Assembly (NCBI GenBank): GCA_003104895.1 | Contig: PQAG01000044.1 | Location: 3,398-9,060, forward strand | Direction of reading: 5' to 3' | Source: Nitrosomonadales bacterium | GTDB taxonomy: Bacteria; Pseudomonadota; Gammaproteobacteria; Burkholderiales; Sulfuricellaceae | DNA: 5,663 nt | In this document: in pieces, positions 1 through 5,064 of the stretch | Position numbering within the stretch: the stretch's first letter is position 1 | Layout of the letters: every line of letters starts with the position of its first letter | Program-made: the position numbers and the translations under genes | Notes under the pieces: generated by a model | What the model saw: only the letters and a program-made list of their open reading frames with translations | The model's database searches: none | Told to the model about the DNA's origin: nothing

Positions 1-918
1 GCACTGACGCAGAAACTTGAAGGCCAGCGCCTCACGGAAATGGCGGAGCTGCATGATGCCGGCTGCATCGCCTTCTCGCAGGCGGATGCGCCCCTGACCG
101 ATTCCAATGTGTTGCTGCGCGCCATGCAGTATGCATCGACCTTCGGCTTTACCGTATGGCTGCGCCCGCAGGATTCCTTCCTGGCCCGTGACGGCGTGGC
201 GCATGACGGCGAAGTGGCCTCGCGCCTGGGCTTGGCGGGGATACCCGCCTGCGCCGAGAGCATTGCGATTGCCAGAATTCTGCTGCTGATGAAGGAAACG
301 GGGGCCAAGGCGCACCTGTGCCGTCTTTCCACCCGCGATGGCGTCGACATGGTGCGCGAAGCCAAGCGCCAGGGCTTGCCCCTGACGTGTGATGTCGGCG
401 TGCATCACGCGCACCTTTCGGAAATGGACATCGGCTATTTCGATTCGAACTGCCATGTGATTCCGCCGTTTCGCAGTTTGCGTGACCGGGATGCCCTGCG
501 CGCAGGCCTGAAGGACGGCACGATCGATGCCATCTGCTCGGACCACGCGCCGGTGGACGACGATGCCAAACTCCTGCCCTTTGCCGAGGCCGAGGCTGGC
601 GTGACCGGACTGGAGCTGCTGCTGCCGCTGACGCTGAAGTGGGCAAAGGAAATGGGGGTCGAACTTTCCTTGGCGATTGCCAGGATCACGACCGAGCCTG
701 CACGAGTTCTTGCGCTCAACAAGGGGGTGCTGGCGCCGGGACTCAACGCCGACCTGTGCATTTTTGATCCCGATGAGTGCTGGACAGTGATGCCTCGCGC
801 GCTGAAAAGCCAGGGGAAGAACACGCCATTCCAGAATGCGGAGCTTGCCGGCAGGGTGAGATATACCCTGGTCGAGGGGGCGGTGGTTTACGAGGCAGGG
901 GGGGTTGCTGGGTCTTGA
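1..918 (+). CDS. pyrC': Dihydroorotase-like protein PyrC' (non-catalytic), 3' part
   Basis: The frame is open from base 1, so the gene starts before the window; 305 C-terminal residues are visible and about 120 are missing compared with a 420-430 residue family member. The ATG at 40 is internal. The fold is that of a type I dihydroorotase: an HDGEVASRLGL stretch, an SDHAP motif (visible residues 180-184) and the C-terminal NTPF...GRVRYTLVEGAVVY segment. Key active-site residues are replaced. The bridging Asp of the usual DDGxP motif is Ala (residue 28, in SQADAP). The His of the usual HCED is Arg (55, in LRPQD). The His of the usual HICHVS is Arg (108, in HLCRLS). The Asn of NPPLR is Ile (154). 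Only the SDHAP Asp remains. In Pseudomonas and relatives such PyrC' proteins are structural partners of aspartate carbamoyltransferase (PyrB) in cytoplasmic pyrimidine synthesis. I infer that role here; pyrB would be expected just upstream. Confidence 0.88.
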   Translation, partial: ALTQKLEGQRLTEMAELHDAGCIAFSQADAPLTDSNVLLRAMQYASTFGFTVWLRPQDSFLARDGVAHDGEVASRLGLAGIPACAESIAIARILLLMKETGAKAHLCRLSTRDGVDMVREAKRQGLPLTCDVGVHHAHLSEMDIGYFDSNCHVIPPFRSLRDRDALRAGLKDGTIDAICSDHAPVDDDAKLLPFAEAEAGVTGLELLLPLTLKWAKEMGVELSLAIARITTEPARVLALNKGVLAPGLNADLCIFDPDECWTVMPRALKSQGKNTPFQNAELAGRVRYTLVEGAVVYEAGGVAGS

Positions 919-942
919 ATTTTTGCCATGAAGGCTTATATT
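912..942 (+). promoter_or_regulatory. Candidate hsp20 promoter, sigma-32-like -35 box
   Basis: GTCTTGAA at 912-919 fits the sigma-32 -35 consensus (GNCTTGAA) at every specified base and overlaps the pyrC' stop codon. Fourteen bases on, GCTTATAT (934-941) matches the sigma-32 -10 consensus CCCCATNT at only four of seven specified bases. The same place also reads as a sigma-70 promoter: TTGAAT (915-920), a 16-base spacer, then TATATT (937-942). Either reading puts the start near 949 and gives a leader of about 40 bases, almost all of which is the hairpin at 959-987. No terminator is visible after pyrC', so readthrough from the pyr genes is also possible. Confidence 0.45.
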
Positions 943-958
943 TAATTCCGTCAGGTAG

Positions 959-987
959 TTTTTTCTTTAATCAAATTAAGGAGATAA
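959..987 (+). promoter_or_regulatory. Candidate RNA thermometer masking the hsp20 ribosome binding site
   Basis: The leader of hsp20 folds into one hairpin. Bases 962-971 pair without interruption with 975-984 around the three-base loop CAA (972-974). The ten pairs include one G-C (965/981) and two G-U (963/983 and 966/980); the rest are A-U. After a U-U mismatch (961/985), two more A-U pairs follow (959-960 with 986-987). The Shine-Dalgarno AAGGAG (978-983), seven bases before the ATG, is entirely inside the right arm and faces a U-rich tract (962-968). Such weak SD-masking stems before small heat-shock genes are the hallmark of fourU-type thermometers and of the hsp17-type thermometer of Synechocystis. 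The structure is seen by eye; the function is inferred. Confidence 0.62.
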
Positions 988-990
988 GTC

Positions 991-1437
991 ATGGCAGACA
1001 TTATTCGCAAAGATCCCCTCAGCCTTTCCCGCTTTGATCCCTTTGCCGATCTGGATGACCTGTTCAAGGGCTTCTTCGTGCGCCCCATGGTCTTCGAAGG
1101 CCAGCCGCAGCAGATGCAGATCAAGATGGACGTCAGGGAAGACGACAAGGCCTATATCGTTCATGCCGATATCCCCGGCGTGAAGAAGGAAGACATCCAG
1201 GTCACCATCGATGGCAGCCTGGTATCCATCAGCGCCGAGGTGAAAAAGCAGAAGGAAGAAAAGGAAGGCGAGAAAGTGCTGCGTTCGGAACGTTACTACG
1301 GCAAGGTGGCGCGCAGTTTCACCCTGGGCCAGGATGTGGACGAGAGCCAGGCGGAAGCCAGATATGCAGACGGCGTGCTGGAACTGACCTTGCCCAAGAA
1401 GGCCGCCAGTACTTCCAGAAAGCTGACGATCAAGTAG
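991..1437 (+). CDS. Small heat-shock protein, Hsp20/alpha-crystallin family
   Basis: This 148-residue protein is an ATP-independent holdase chaperone that binds unfolding proteins in the cytoplasm and passes them to DnaK/ClpB-type machines. The N-terminal arm (about 1-43) contains SRFDPFADLDDLFKGFF, a typical DPF/hydrophobic segment. The alpha-crystallin domain spans about 44-137, with DIPGVKKEDIQVTI (60-73), SERYYGKVARSFTL (99-112) and the signature GVLELTLPKK (128-137). The short C-terminal tail carries the L-x-I oligomerisation motif (LTI, 145-147). The length is normal for bacterial family members. The ATG at 991 is chosen because AAGGAG lies seven bases upstream and the N-terminus is of family type. 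The gene stands alone, with a candidate heat-shock promoter and an RNA hairpin that covers its ribosome binding site, so both transcription and translation may respond to temperature. Confidence 0.96.
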   Translation: MADIIRKDPLSLSRFDPFADLDDLFKGFFVRPMVFEGQPQQMQIKMDVREDDKAYIVHADIPGVKKEDIQVTIDGSLVSISAEVKKQKEEKEGEKVLRSERYYGKVARSFTLGQDVDESQAEARYADGVLELTLPKKAASTSRKLTIK

Positions 1438-1450
1438 CGTTTGTGCAACC

Positions 1451-1486
1451 CAGCAAAAAAGGCGGCCGCGGCCGCCTTTTTTGCTG
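1451..1486. terminator. Bidirectional intrinsic terminator (perfect 36-bp palindrome)
   Basis: CAGC, six A, a 16-base GGC/GCC-rich core, six T and GCTG form a perfect palindrome centred between 1468 and 1469. On either strand it gives a very strong GC stem followed by a T run. It begins 13 bases after the hsp20 stop (1437) and lies 17 bases beyond the stop of the reductase arriving from the right (1504), so it should end both convergent transcripts. Confidence 0.93.
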
Positions 1487-1503
1487 TCAATGCCGCTCCG
1501 GAA

Positions 1504-2583
1504 TTACCCGGCCAGGAAGGGATAGTCGGTGTAACCCTTTTCCTCTCCCGTATAAAGCTTTTCATAGTCCGGCGCGTTGAGCGGGGCGCCGCGGCGGAAG
1601 CGCTCGACCAGGTCCGGGTTGGCCAGCAGCAGACGGCCAAAGGCGATGGCATCGGCCGCGCCCGTCGTGATCGCTTCCTGGGCGCTGGCGAAGTCGTAGC
1701 CATTGTTGCGGATCAGCTTGCCGGTGTAGAGCACGCGCAGGCGCTCGTAGTCGAACGGAATCCACTGCTCTTTGGGCGCGCCGCCCATGCCCTGCAGCAG
1801 GTCGAGGAACGCCAGGCTGAAGCGGTTGAGCTGGGCCGTGACGTATTCGAAGGTTTCCTGCGGATGCTCATCATGCAGATCGTTGAACGGCGTGACCGGC
1901 GACAGGCGAACCCCCACCCGTTCGCTGCCAATGGCGGCGCACACGCCATCCAGCACCTCCAGCAGCAGGCGGGCGCGGTTTTCCTTGCTGCCGCCATAGG
2001 CATCCGTGCGCTGGTTGCTTGAGGAGCGCAGGAACTGGTCGAGCAGGTAGCCGTTGCCGGCATGCACCTCAACGCCGTCAAAGCCCGCTGCCATGGCATT
2101 CCTGGCGGCCTGTGCGTAGCTCGCGATCAGGCCGGGAATCTCGCTGCTTTCGAGCGCGCGGGGCGTCACGAAGTCCTTCATTTCCTGGCCGGTGAAGACC
2201 TGGCCTGCAGGGCGCAGCGCCGAGGGCGCCACCGGCAGCACGCCGTTGGGCTGGAGATCGGGGTGTGAGATGCGGCCCACATGCCAGAGCTGGATCACGA
2301 TCCTGCCTCCTGCTGCATGGACGGCCTGGGTGATTTTTTTCCAGCCGGAAATCTGCTCAGCCGTGTAAATGCCGGGGGTGCGCGGGTATCCATGCCCTTC
2401 CGGGCAGACCGGGGTGGCTTCAGTGATGATCAGGCCCGCCGAGGCGCGCTGGCGGTAATACTCGGCCATGAGATCGGTCGGCACGTTTCCTGTGCCGGCC
2501 CGGCAGCGGGTCAGAGGGGACATCACGACGCGGTTGGCCAGTTCGATGGCGCCGAGGCGAAGGGGGGAAAACAGGTCGGTCAT
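1504..2583 (-). CDS. nemA: Old Yellow Enzyme family alkene reductase (NemA-like)
   Basis: This 359-residue full-length FMN-dependent ene-reductase is a TIM barrel that uses NAD(P)H to reduce activated C=C bonds, and often nitro compounds or N-ethylmaleimide; it acts in the cytoplasm. Visible family residues are T25 in SPLTRCR (flavin tuning), Q98 in QLWHVGRISH (FMN binding), H174 and N177 in HAGNGYLLDQF (substrate oxyanion binding), Y179 (the usual proton donor), R226 in VRLSP, R317 in AFGRLLLANPDL (FMN phosphate) and the C-terminal YTDYPF (351-356). The His/Asn pair is as in yeast OYE, whereas E. coli NemA and PETN reductase have His/His. The start is supported by GGAG (2591-2594 on the + strand) seven bases before the ATG. 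No nemR-type regulator is adjacent. The symbol is by similarity; the physiological substrate is unknown. Confidence 0.93.
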   Translation of the reverse strand: MTDLFSPLRLGAIELANRVVMSPLTRCRAGTGNVPTDLMAEYYRQRASAGLIITEATPVCPEGHGYPRTPGIYTAEQISGWKKITQAVHAAGGRIVIQLWHVGRISHPDLQPNGVLPVAPSALRPAGQVFTGQEMKDFVTPRALESSEIPGLIASYAQAARNAMAAGFDGVEVHAGNGYLLDQFLRSSSNQRTDAYGGSKENRARLLLEVLDGVCAAIGSERVGVRLSPVTPFNDLHDEHPQETFEYVTAQLNRFSLAFLDLLQGMGGAPKEQWIPFDYERLRVLYTGKLIRNNGYDFASAQEAITTGAADAIAFGRLLLANPDLVERFRRGAPLNAPDYEKLYTGEEKGYTDYPFLAG

Positions 2584-2589
2584 GGGTCG

Positions 2590-2595
2590 TCTCCA
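2590..2595 (-). promoter_or_regulatory. Ribosome binding site of the ene-reductase
   Basis: On the - strand TGGAGA, with its GGAG core seven bases before the ATG whose first base is 2583, is a good Shine-Dalgarno site. It fixes the start that gives the family N-terminus MTDLFSPLRLG. Confidence 0.8.
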
Positions 2596-2604
2596 TCACT
2601 AAAC

Positions 2605-2629
2605 AACCACCTGCTAAAGCTGGTGGGTT
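2605..2629 (-). other. Imperfect hairpin in the ene-reductase leader
   Basis: In the - strand transcript CCACCAGC, the loop TTTA and GCAGGTGG form a stem with one A-A mismatch. It is lengthened by two A-U pairs beyond a bulged C and followed by TTGTTT. It lies between the candidate promoter and the ribosome binding site. The shape resembles a weak attenuator, but a DNA operator or chance is equally possible. Confidence 0.35.
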
Positions 2630-2642
2630 TGAATTACGGACT

Positions 2643-2670
2643 GATTATGCGCTGCAGGCTACGCGTAATC
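2643..2670. promoter_or_regulatory. Inverted repeat, candidate operator of the ene-reductase
   Basis: GATTATGCG (2643-2651) and CGCGTAATC (2662-2670) are inverted copies that match at eight of nine positions, separated by ten bases. The right arm overlaps the candidate -10 box of the ene-reductase (2668-2673), which is where a repressor would be expected to bind. No regulator gene lies beside it, so the binding protein is unknown. Confidence 0.45.
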
Positions 2671-2696
2671 ATATTGCCATCTTTCGTGTTGACGAA
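2668..2696 (-). promoter_or_regulatory. Candidate ene-reductase promoter
   Basis: On the - strand TATGAT (2668-2673) matches the sigma-70 -10 box at five of six bases. Seventeen bases upstream TTCGTC (2691-2696) is a poor -35 box. A weak -35 would suit a promoter that needs an activator, or a sigma factor other than sigma-70. The two inverted repeats at 2643-2670 and 2682-2697 overlap its elements. Confidence 0.35.
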
Positions 2697-2697
2697 A
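2682..2697. promoter_or_regulatory. Second inverted repeat in the divergent region
   Basis: TTTCGT (2682-2687) and ACGAAA (2692-2697) are exact inverted copies around the four bases GTTG. The centre is 33 bases, about three helix turns, from the centre of the repeat at 2643-2670. It covers the weak -35 of the ene-reductase promoter, so a regulator could act here. Six-base arms can arise by chance. Confidence 0.35.
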
Positions 2698-2776
2698 ATC
2701 CTTTGACATAATGCCTCTCTCGATCGTTCCGTTTGCGCTCACTTCAGCCCGCATGCCCTGGAAATGGGGTCTTGTT

Positions 2777-2826
2777 CTCATCCCGCCAAGGTGCGGATGC
2801 TTGCGGGAGAGGGGCGGGGTGAGGGA
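2777..2826. repeat. REP-like GC-rich hairpin between the divergent genes
   Basis: CTC-A-TCCCGC-C-AAG (2777-2790) pairs with CTTGCGGGAGAG (2800-2811), apart from two single bulged bases, around a nine-base loop. It is followed by GGGCGGGGTGAGGG (2813-2826). The run CTTGCGGGAGAGGGG with a trailing TGAGGG resembles a dispersed intergenic repeat that I recall from many proteobacterial genomes. No T tract follows, so it is not a normal intrinsic terminator. It lies in the probable leader of argB. The repeat identity is from memory, not a search. Confidence 0.45.
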
Positions 2827-2871
2827 AAATGGCAGCCAGATGAACCATTAACTCAAGCATAAGGCCTATCC

Positions 2872-3762
2872 ATGTCTCTTACCCCTGCTTCCGCCAAGGA
2901 AAAAGCCAATATTCTTTCCGAGGCGCTGCCCTATATCCGCCGCTTCCAGGACAAGACCATCGTCATCAAGTACGGCGGCAACGCCATGACCGAGGAACAC
3001 CTCAAGCACGGCTTCGCCAAGGATGTTGTGCTGCTCAAGCTGGTCGGCCTCAATCCGGTGGTGGTCCACGGCGGCGGGCCGCAGATCAACGACCTCTTGA
3101 AGCGCGTCGGCAAGCAGGGCGAATTCATCCAGGGCATGCGGGTGACCGACGAGGAAACCATGGACATCGTCGAAATGGTGCTCGGCGGCCAGGTCAACAA
3201 GGAAATCGTCAATCTCATCAACCAGTACGGCGGCAAGGCGGTGGGCCTGACCGGGACCGACGGCGGCATGATCCGGGCGAAAAAGCTGCTGGTCAAGTCC
3301 AAGGGGGATGGCGAGGAGATGATCGACATCGGCCTGGTGGGCGAAGTCAGCCACATCGACCCGGCGCTGGTGAACCTGCTGGACAGCCAGGATTTCATCC
3401 CGGTGATCGCCCCGATCGGTGTCGGCGACCTGGGCGAGGCGTTCAACATCAACGCCGACCTGGTGGCCGGCAAGCTGGCAGAGACGCTCAAGGCCGAAAA
3501 GCTCATTCTCATGACCAATACCACCGGCGTGCTGGACAAGGACGGCAAGCTGCTCACCGGCCTGACGGCGGCCCAGGTGGACGCGCTGATCGAGGATGGC
3601 ACGATCTCCGGCGGCATGATCCCGAAAATCTCCATGGCGCTGGAAGCGGTGAAGAATGGCGTCAAGACCAGCCATATCATCGACGGAAGGGTGGAACATG
3701 CGCTGCTGCTGGAAATCCTCACCGACGAAGGGGTGGGCACGCTGATCCGTTCCAACGCATGA
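2872..3762 (+). CDS. argB: Acetylglutamate kinase
   Basis: This cytoplasmic enzyme phosphorylates N-acetyl-L-glutamate with ATP, the second step of arginine synthesis by the acetylated route. The 296 residues show the amino-acid kinase fold: KYGGNAM with catalytic K33 (33-39), HGGGPQI (66-72), the substrate-binding R90 in GMRVTDEE, NINADLVAG (192-200) and GGMIPK with K252. The N-terminal extension of about 25 residues, plus the C-terminal HIIDGRVEHALLLEIL and GVGTLI signature (268-292), is the pattern of hexameric, arginine-inhibited kinases; the short E. coli type lacks the N-terminal helix. Feedback inhibition is therefore likely (inference). The start is ATG 2872, with a modest TAAGG seven bases upstream. 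The stop overlaps the next ATG, so argB leads an operon with the HAD gene and slmA. I see no convincing ArgR box upstream. Confidence 0.97.
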   Translation: MSLTPASAKEKANILSEALPYIRRFQDKTIVIKYGGNAMTEEHLKHGFAKDVVLLKLVGLNPVVVHGGGPQINDLLKRVGKQGEFIQGMRVTDEETMDIVEMVLGGQVNKEIVNLINQYGGKAVGLTGTDGGMIRAKKLLVKSKGDGEEMIDIGLVGEVSHIDPALVNLLDSQDFIPVIAPIGVGDLGEAFNINADLVAGKLAETLKAEKLILMTNTTGVLDKDGKLLTGLTAAQVDALIEDGTISGGMIPKISMALEAVKNGVKTSHIIDGRVEHALLLEILTDEGVGTLIRSNA

Positions 3763-4418
3763 GAAAACCGGGGGGTGGCCTGACCTGGGTGTTCGACCTT
3801 GACAACACCCTGCACAATGCATCGCCGCATGTCTTCCCGCATCTCAACCGCGCCATGACCCAGTATCTGCAGGATCATCTGGGGCTGGATGCAGAGGCAG
3901 CGAACCGCTTGCGCGACCATTACTGGCGCCGCTACGGGGCCACATTGCAGGGGCTGGTGCGGCACCATGGCACCGACCCCGGCCATTTCCTGTGGCATAC
4001 CCACCAGTTTCCCGCGCTGGAACGCATGGTGCTGCGCGAGCGCGGTCTGAGAGCCGCCCTGAAGCGCTTGCGCGGGCGGAAGATCGTGTATTCCAATGCG
4101 CCGGCCTTTTATGCGCAGGCAGTGCTGCGGCTGCTCAAGGTGGACGATCTTTTCGATACGGTGTTTTCCATCGAGGGGGCTGGCTATCATCCCAAGCCGG
4201 ATGCTCAGGGTTTCTACCGCCTGTTTCGCAGCCAGCGGCTGTTGCCGCGCAATTGCGTGATGGTGGAAGACTCCCTGGCGAATCTCAAGACGGCGAAAAG
4301 GCTGGGTATGCAGACGGTTCTGGTGGGCCCGGTGCGGAAAAGGGTGGCGGGCGTGGATGTCAGCCTGCGTTCCGTCCTCGAACTGCCAAGGGCGCAGCAA
4401 AAATTAAGAAAACAATAG
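3759..4418 (+). CDS. HAD-family hydrolase, pyrimidine 5'-nucleotidase-like
   Basis: This 219-residue cytoplasmic phosphatase belongs to the haloacid dehalogenase superfamily, subfamily IA. Motif I is VFDLDNTL, with nucleophile D13 and acid/base D15; motif II is YSNAP (S112); motif III has K146 in HPKPD; motif IV is VEDSLANLKTAK, with E170 and D171 for magnesium. The DSLANLKTAK form and overall length resemble the SDT1-like pyrimidine 5'-nucleotidase family, which removes phosphate from UMP/CMP-type nucleotides. The true substrate cannot be read from the sequence and could be another small phosphate ester. The ATG at 3759 overlaps the argB stop as ATGA and has no clear Shine-Dalgarno, so translation is probably coupled to argB. 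Its stop codon overlaps the slmA ribosome binding site. The C-terminal 25 residues are basic and poorly conserved-looking. Confidence 0.88.
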   Translation: MRKPGGGLTWVFDLDNTLHNASPHVFPHLNRAMTQYLQDHLGLDAEAANRLRDHYWRRYGATLQGLVRHHGTDPGHFLWHTHQFPALERMVLRERGLRAALKRLRGRKIVYSNAPAFYAQAVLRLLKVDDLFDTVFSIEGAGYHPKPDAQGFYRLFRSQRLLPRNCVMVEDSLANLKTAKRLGMQTVLVGPVRKRVAGVDVSLRSVLELPRAQQKLRKQ

Positions 4419-4422
4419 GAGG
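4417..4422 (+). promoter_or_regulatory. Ribosome binding site of slmA
   Basis: A full AGGAGG lies seven bases before ATG 4430 and shares two bases with the TAG stop of the preceding gene (4416-4418). It decides the start. The reading frame is open upstream as far as 3992, but that extension runs through the HAD gene in another frame and has no family similarity. Confidence 0.9.
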
Positions 4423-4429
4423 AAAGTCA

Positions 4430-5005
4430 ATGGCGAGCAAACCAGGCGAGCGCAAGCTGCAGATTCTGCAGGTACTGGCAGAAATGCTGCAGCATCCGCA
4501 AGGGGAAAAGATCACCACGGCCGCGCTGGCGGCCAGGTTGGAGGTATCAGAGGCTGCCCTGTACCGCCACTTCGCCAGCAAGGCGCAGATGTTTGAAGGG
4601 CTGATCGAGTTCATCGAGCAGAGCCTGTTCGGCATCATCAACAAGGTGACAAGCGAGGAACAGAATGGTGCCAAGCAACTGGAAACCATGCTCTCCCTGC
4701 TGCTCGGTTTCGCGCAGAAAAATCCAGGCATGACGCGGGTGCTGACCGGCGATGCGCTGGTGAACGAGAATGAGCGCCTGCAGGCGCGCATCAACCAGAT
4801 TCATGACCGGCTCGAAGCCAGCATCAAGCAGTCGCTGCGCATCGCGGCCAGCCAGGGCGGACTGGGCATCAGCGCCGACCCCGCCGCCCACGCCAATCTG
4901 ATCATGAGCTTCATCGCCGGCCGCTGGCACCAGTTCGCCAAAAGCGGCTTCAAGCGCGAGCCGATGGAATTTCTGGAAACGCAGAAAAAGATACTGCTGG
5001 GCTGA
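4430..5005 (+). CDS. slmA: Nucleoid occlusion factor SlmA, TetR family
   Basis: This 191-residue DNA-binding protein belongs to the TetR fold; E. coli SlmA has 198 residues. SlmA binds specific chromosomal sites and FtsZ and blocks Z-ring assembly over the nucleoid. The helix-turn-helix is ITTAALAARLEVSEAALYRHF (28-48), with the SEAALYRHF recognition helix shared with E. coli SlmA. Next come MFEGLIEFIEQSLFGIIN (54-71) and LLLGFAQKNPGMTRVLTGDAL (90-110). The latter corresponds to the E. coli region around GERNPG that contacts FtsZ, here with Lys instead of Arg before NPG. RLQARINQIHDRLEA (116-130) also matches closely. The C-terminal third diverges, as is common. It is the last gene of the argB operon. 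No copy of the E. coli SlmA site (GTGAGTACTCAC) is visible in the window. A role as an ordinary TetR repressor is less likely given the close similarity. Confidence 0.93.
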   Translation: MASKPGERKLQILQVLAEMLQHPQGEKITTAALAARLEVSEAALYRHFASKAQMFEGLIEFIEQSLFGIINKVTSEEQNGAKQLETMLSLLLGFAQKNPGMTRVLTGDALVNENERLQARINQIHDRLEASIKQSLRIAASQGGLGISADPAAHANLIMSFIAGRWHQFAKSGFKREPMEFLETQKKILLG

Positions 5006-5032
5006 GCATCGGCCACTTTGAACTGGCAAGCG

Positions 5033-5064
5033 CCGGTAGGCCGGGATAAATCCCGGCCTACCGG
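5033..5064. repeat. REP-like hairpin between slmA and moeB, probable terminator
   Basis: CCGGTAGGCCGGGA (5033-5046) pairs perfectly with TCCCGGCCTACCGG (5051-5064) around TAAA. The 14-bp GC-rich stem lies between two converging genes and should stall or end transcripts from both sides, although no T run follows on either strand. The GGTAGGCCGGGAT form resembles REP-type dispersed repeats with a GTAGGCCGG core. The moeB stop codon (5058-5060) lies in the right arm. Confidence 0.65.

Noticed and set aside
149..824. Two open frames on the - strand opposite pyrC'
   Set aside because: They are Arg/Ser/Pro-rich shadows of a strongly supported gene.
1441..2022. Open frame on the + strand through the terminator and opposite the ene-reductase
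   Set aside because: It begins in the palindromic terminator (AKKAAAAAFF is just its translation) and the rest is antisense to a clear gene.
2689..2712. TTGACG (2689-2694) and CATAAT (2707-2712) as an argB promoter; also a perfect TTGACA at 2703-2708
   Set aside because: The spacer between the first pair is only 12 bases, and TTGACA has no acceptable -10 box 16-18 bases downstream. argB must have a promoter in this region, but I cannot place it.
2584..2871. Possible small gene or RNA gene in the divergent intergenic region
   Set aside because: No short frame with a credible ribosome binding site and no tRNA-like fold was found; the inverted repeats and REP-like hairpin account for the visible structure.
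2866..3822. Another long - strand open frame opposite argB
   Set aside because: It is a His/Asp-rich antisense shadow of argB codon use, with no recognisable domain.
2931..4400. Long open frame on the - strand (489 codons) opposite argB and the HAD gene
   Set aside because: It spans two well-recognised genes and is low-complexity, Ser/Pro/Ala-rich sequence typical of the antisense of GC-rich coding DNA; it has no family motif and no ribosome binding site.
3992..4429. In-frame upstream extension of slmA
   Set aside because: The extension overlaps the HAD gene in another frame and has no family similarity, and AGGAGG seven bases before 4430 gives the correct SlmA N-terminus.
4457..4496. Repeated CTGCAG words at the start of slmA
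   Set aside because: They arise from Leu-Gln codons in the coding sequence, with no regular spacing or symmetry beyond that.
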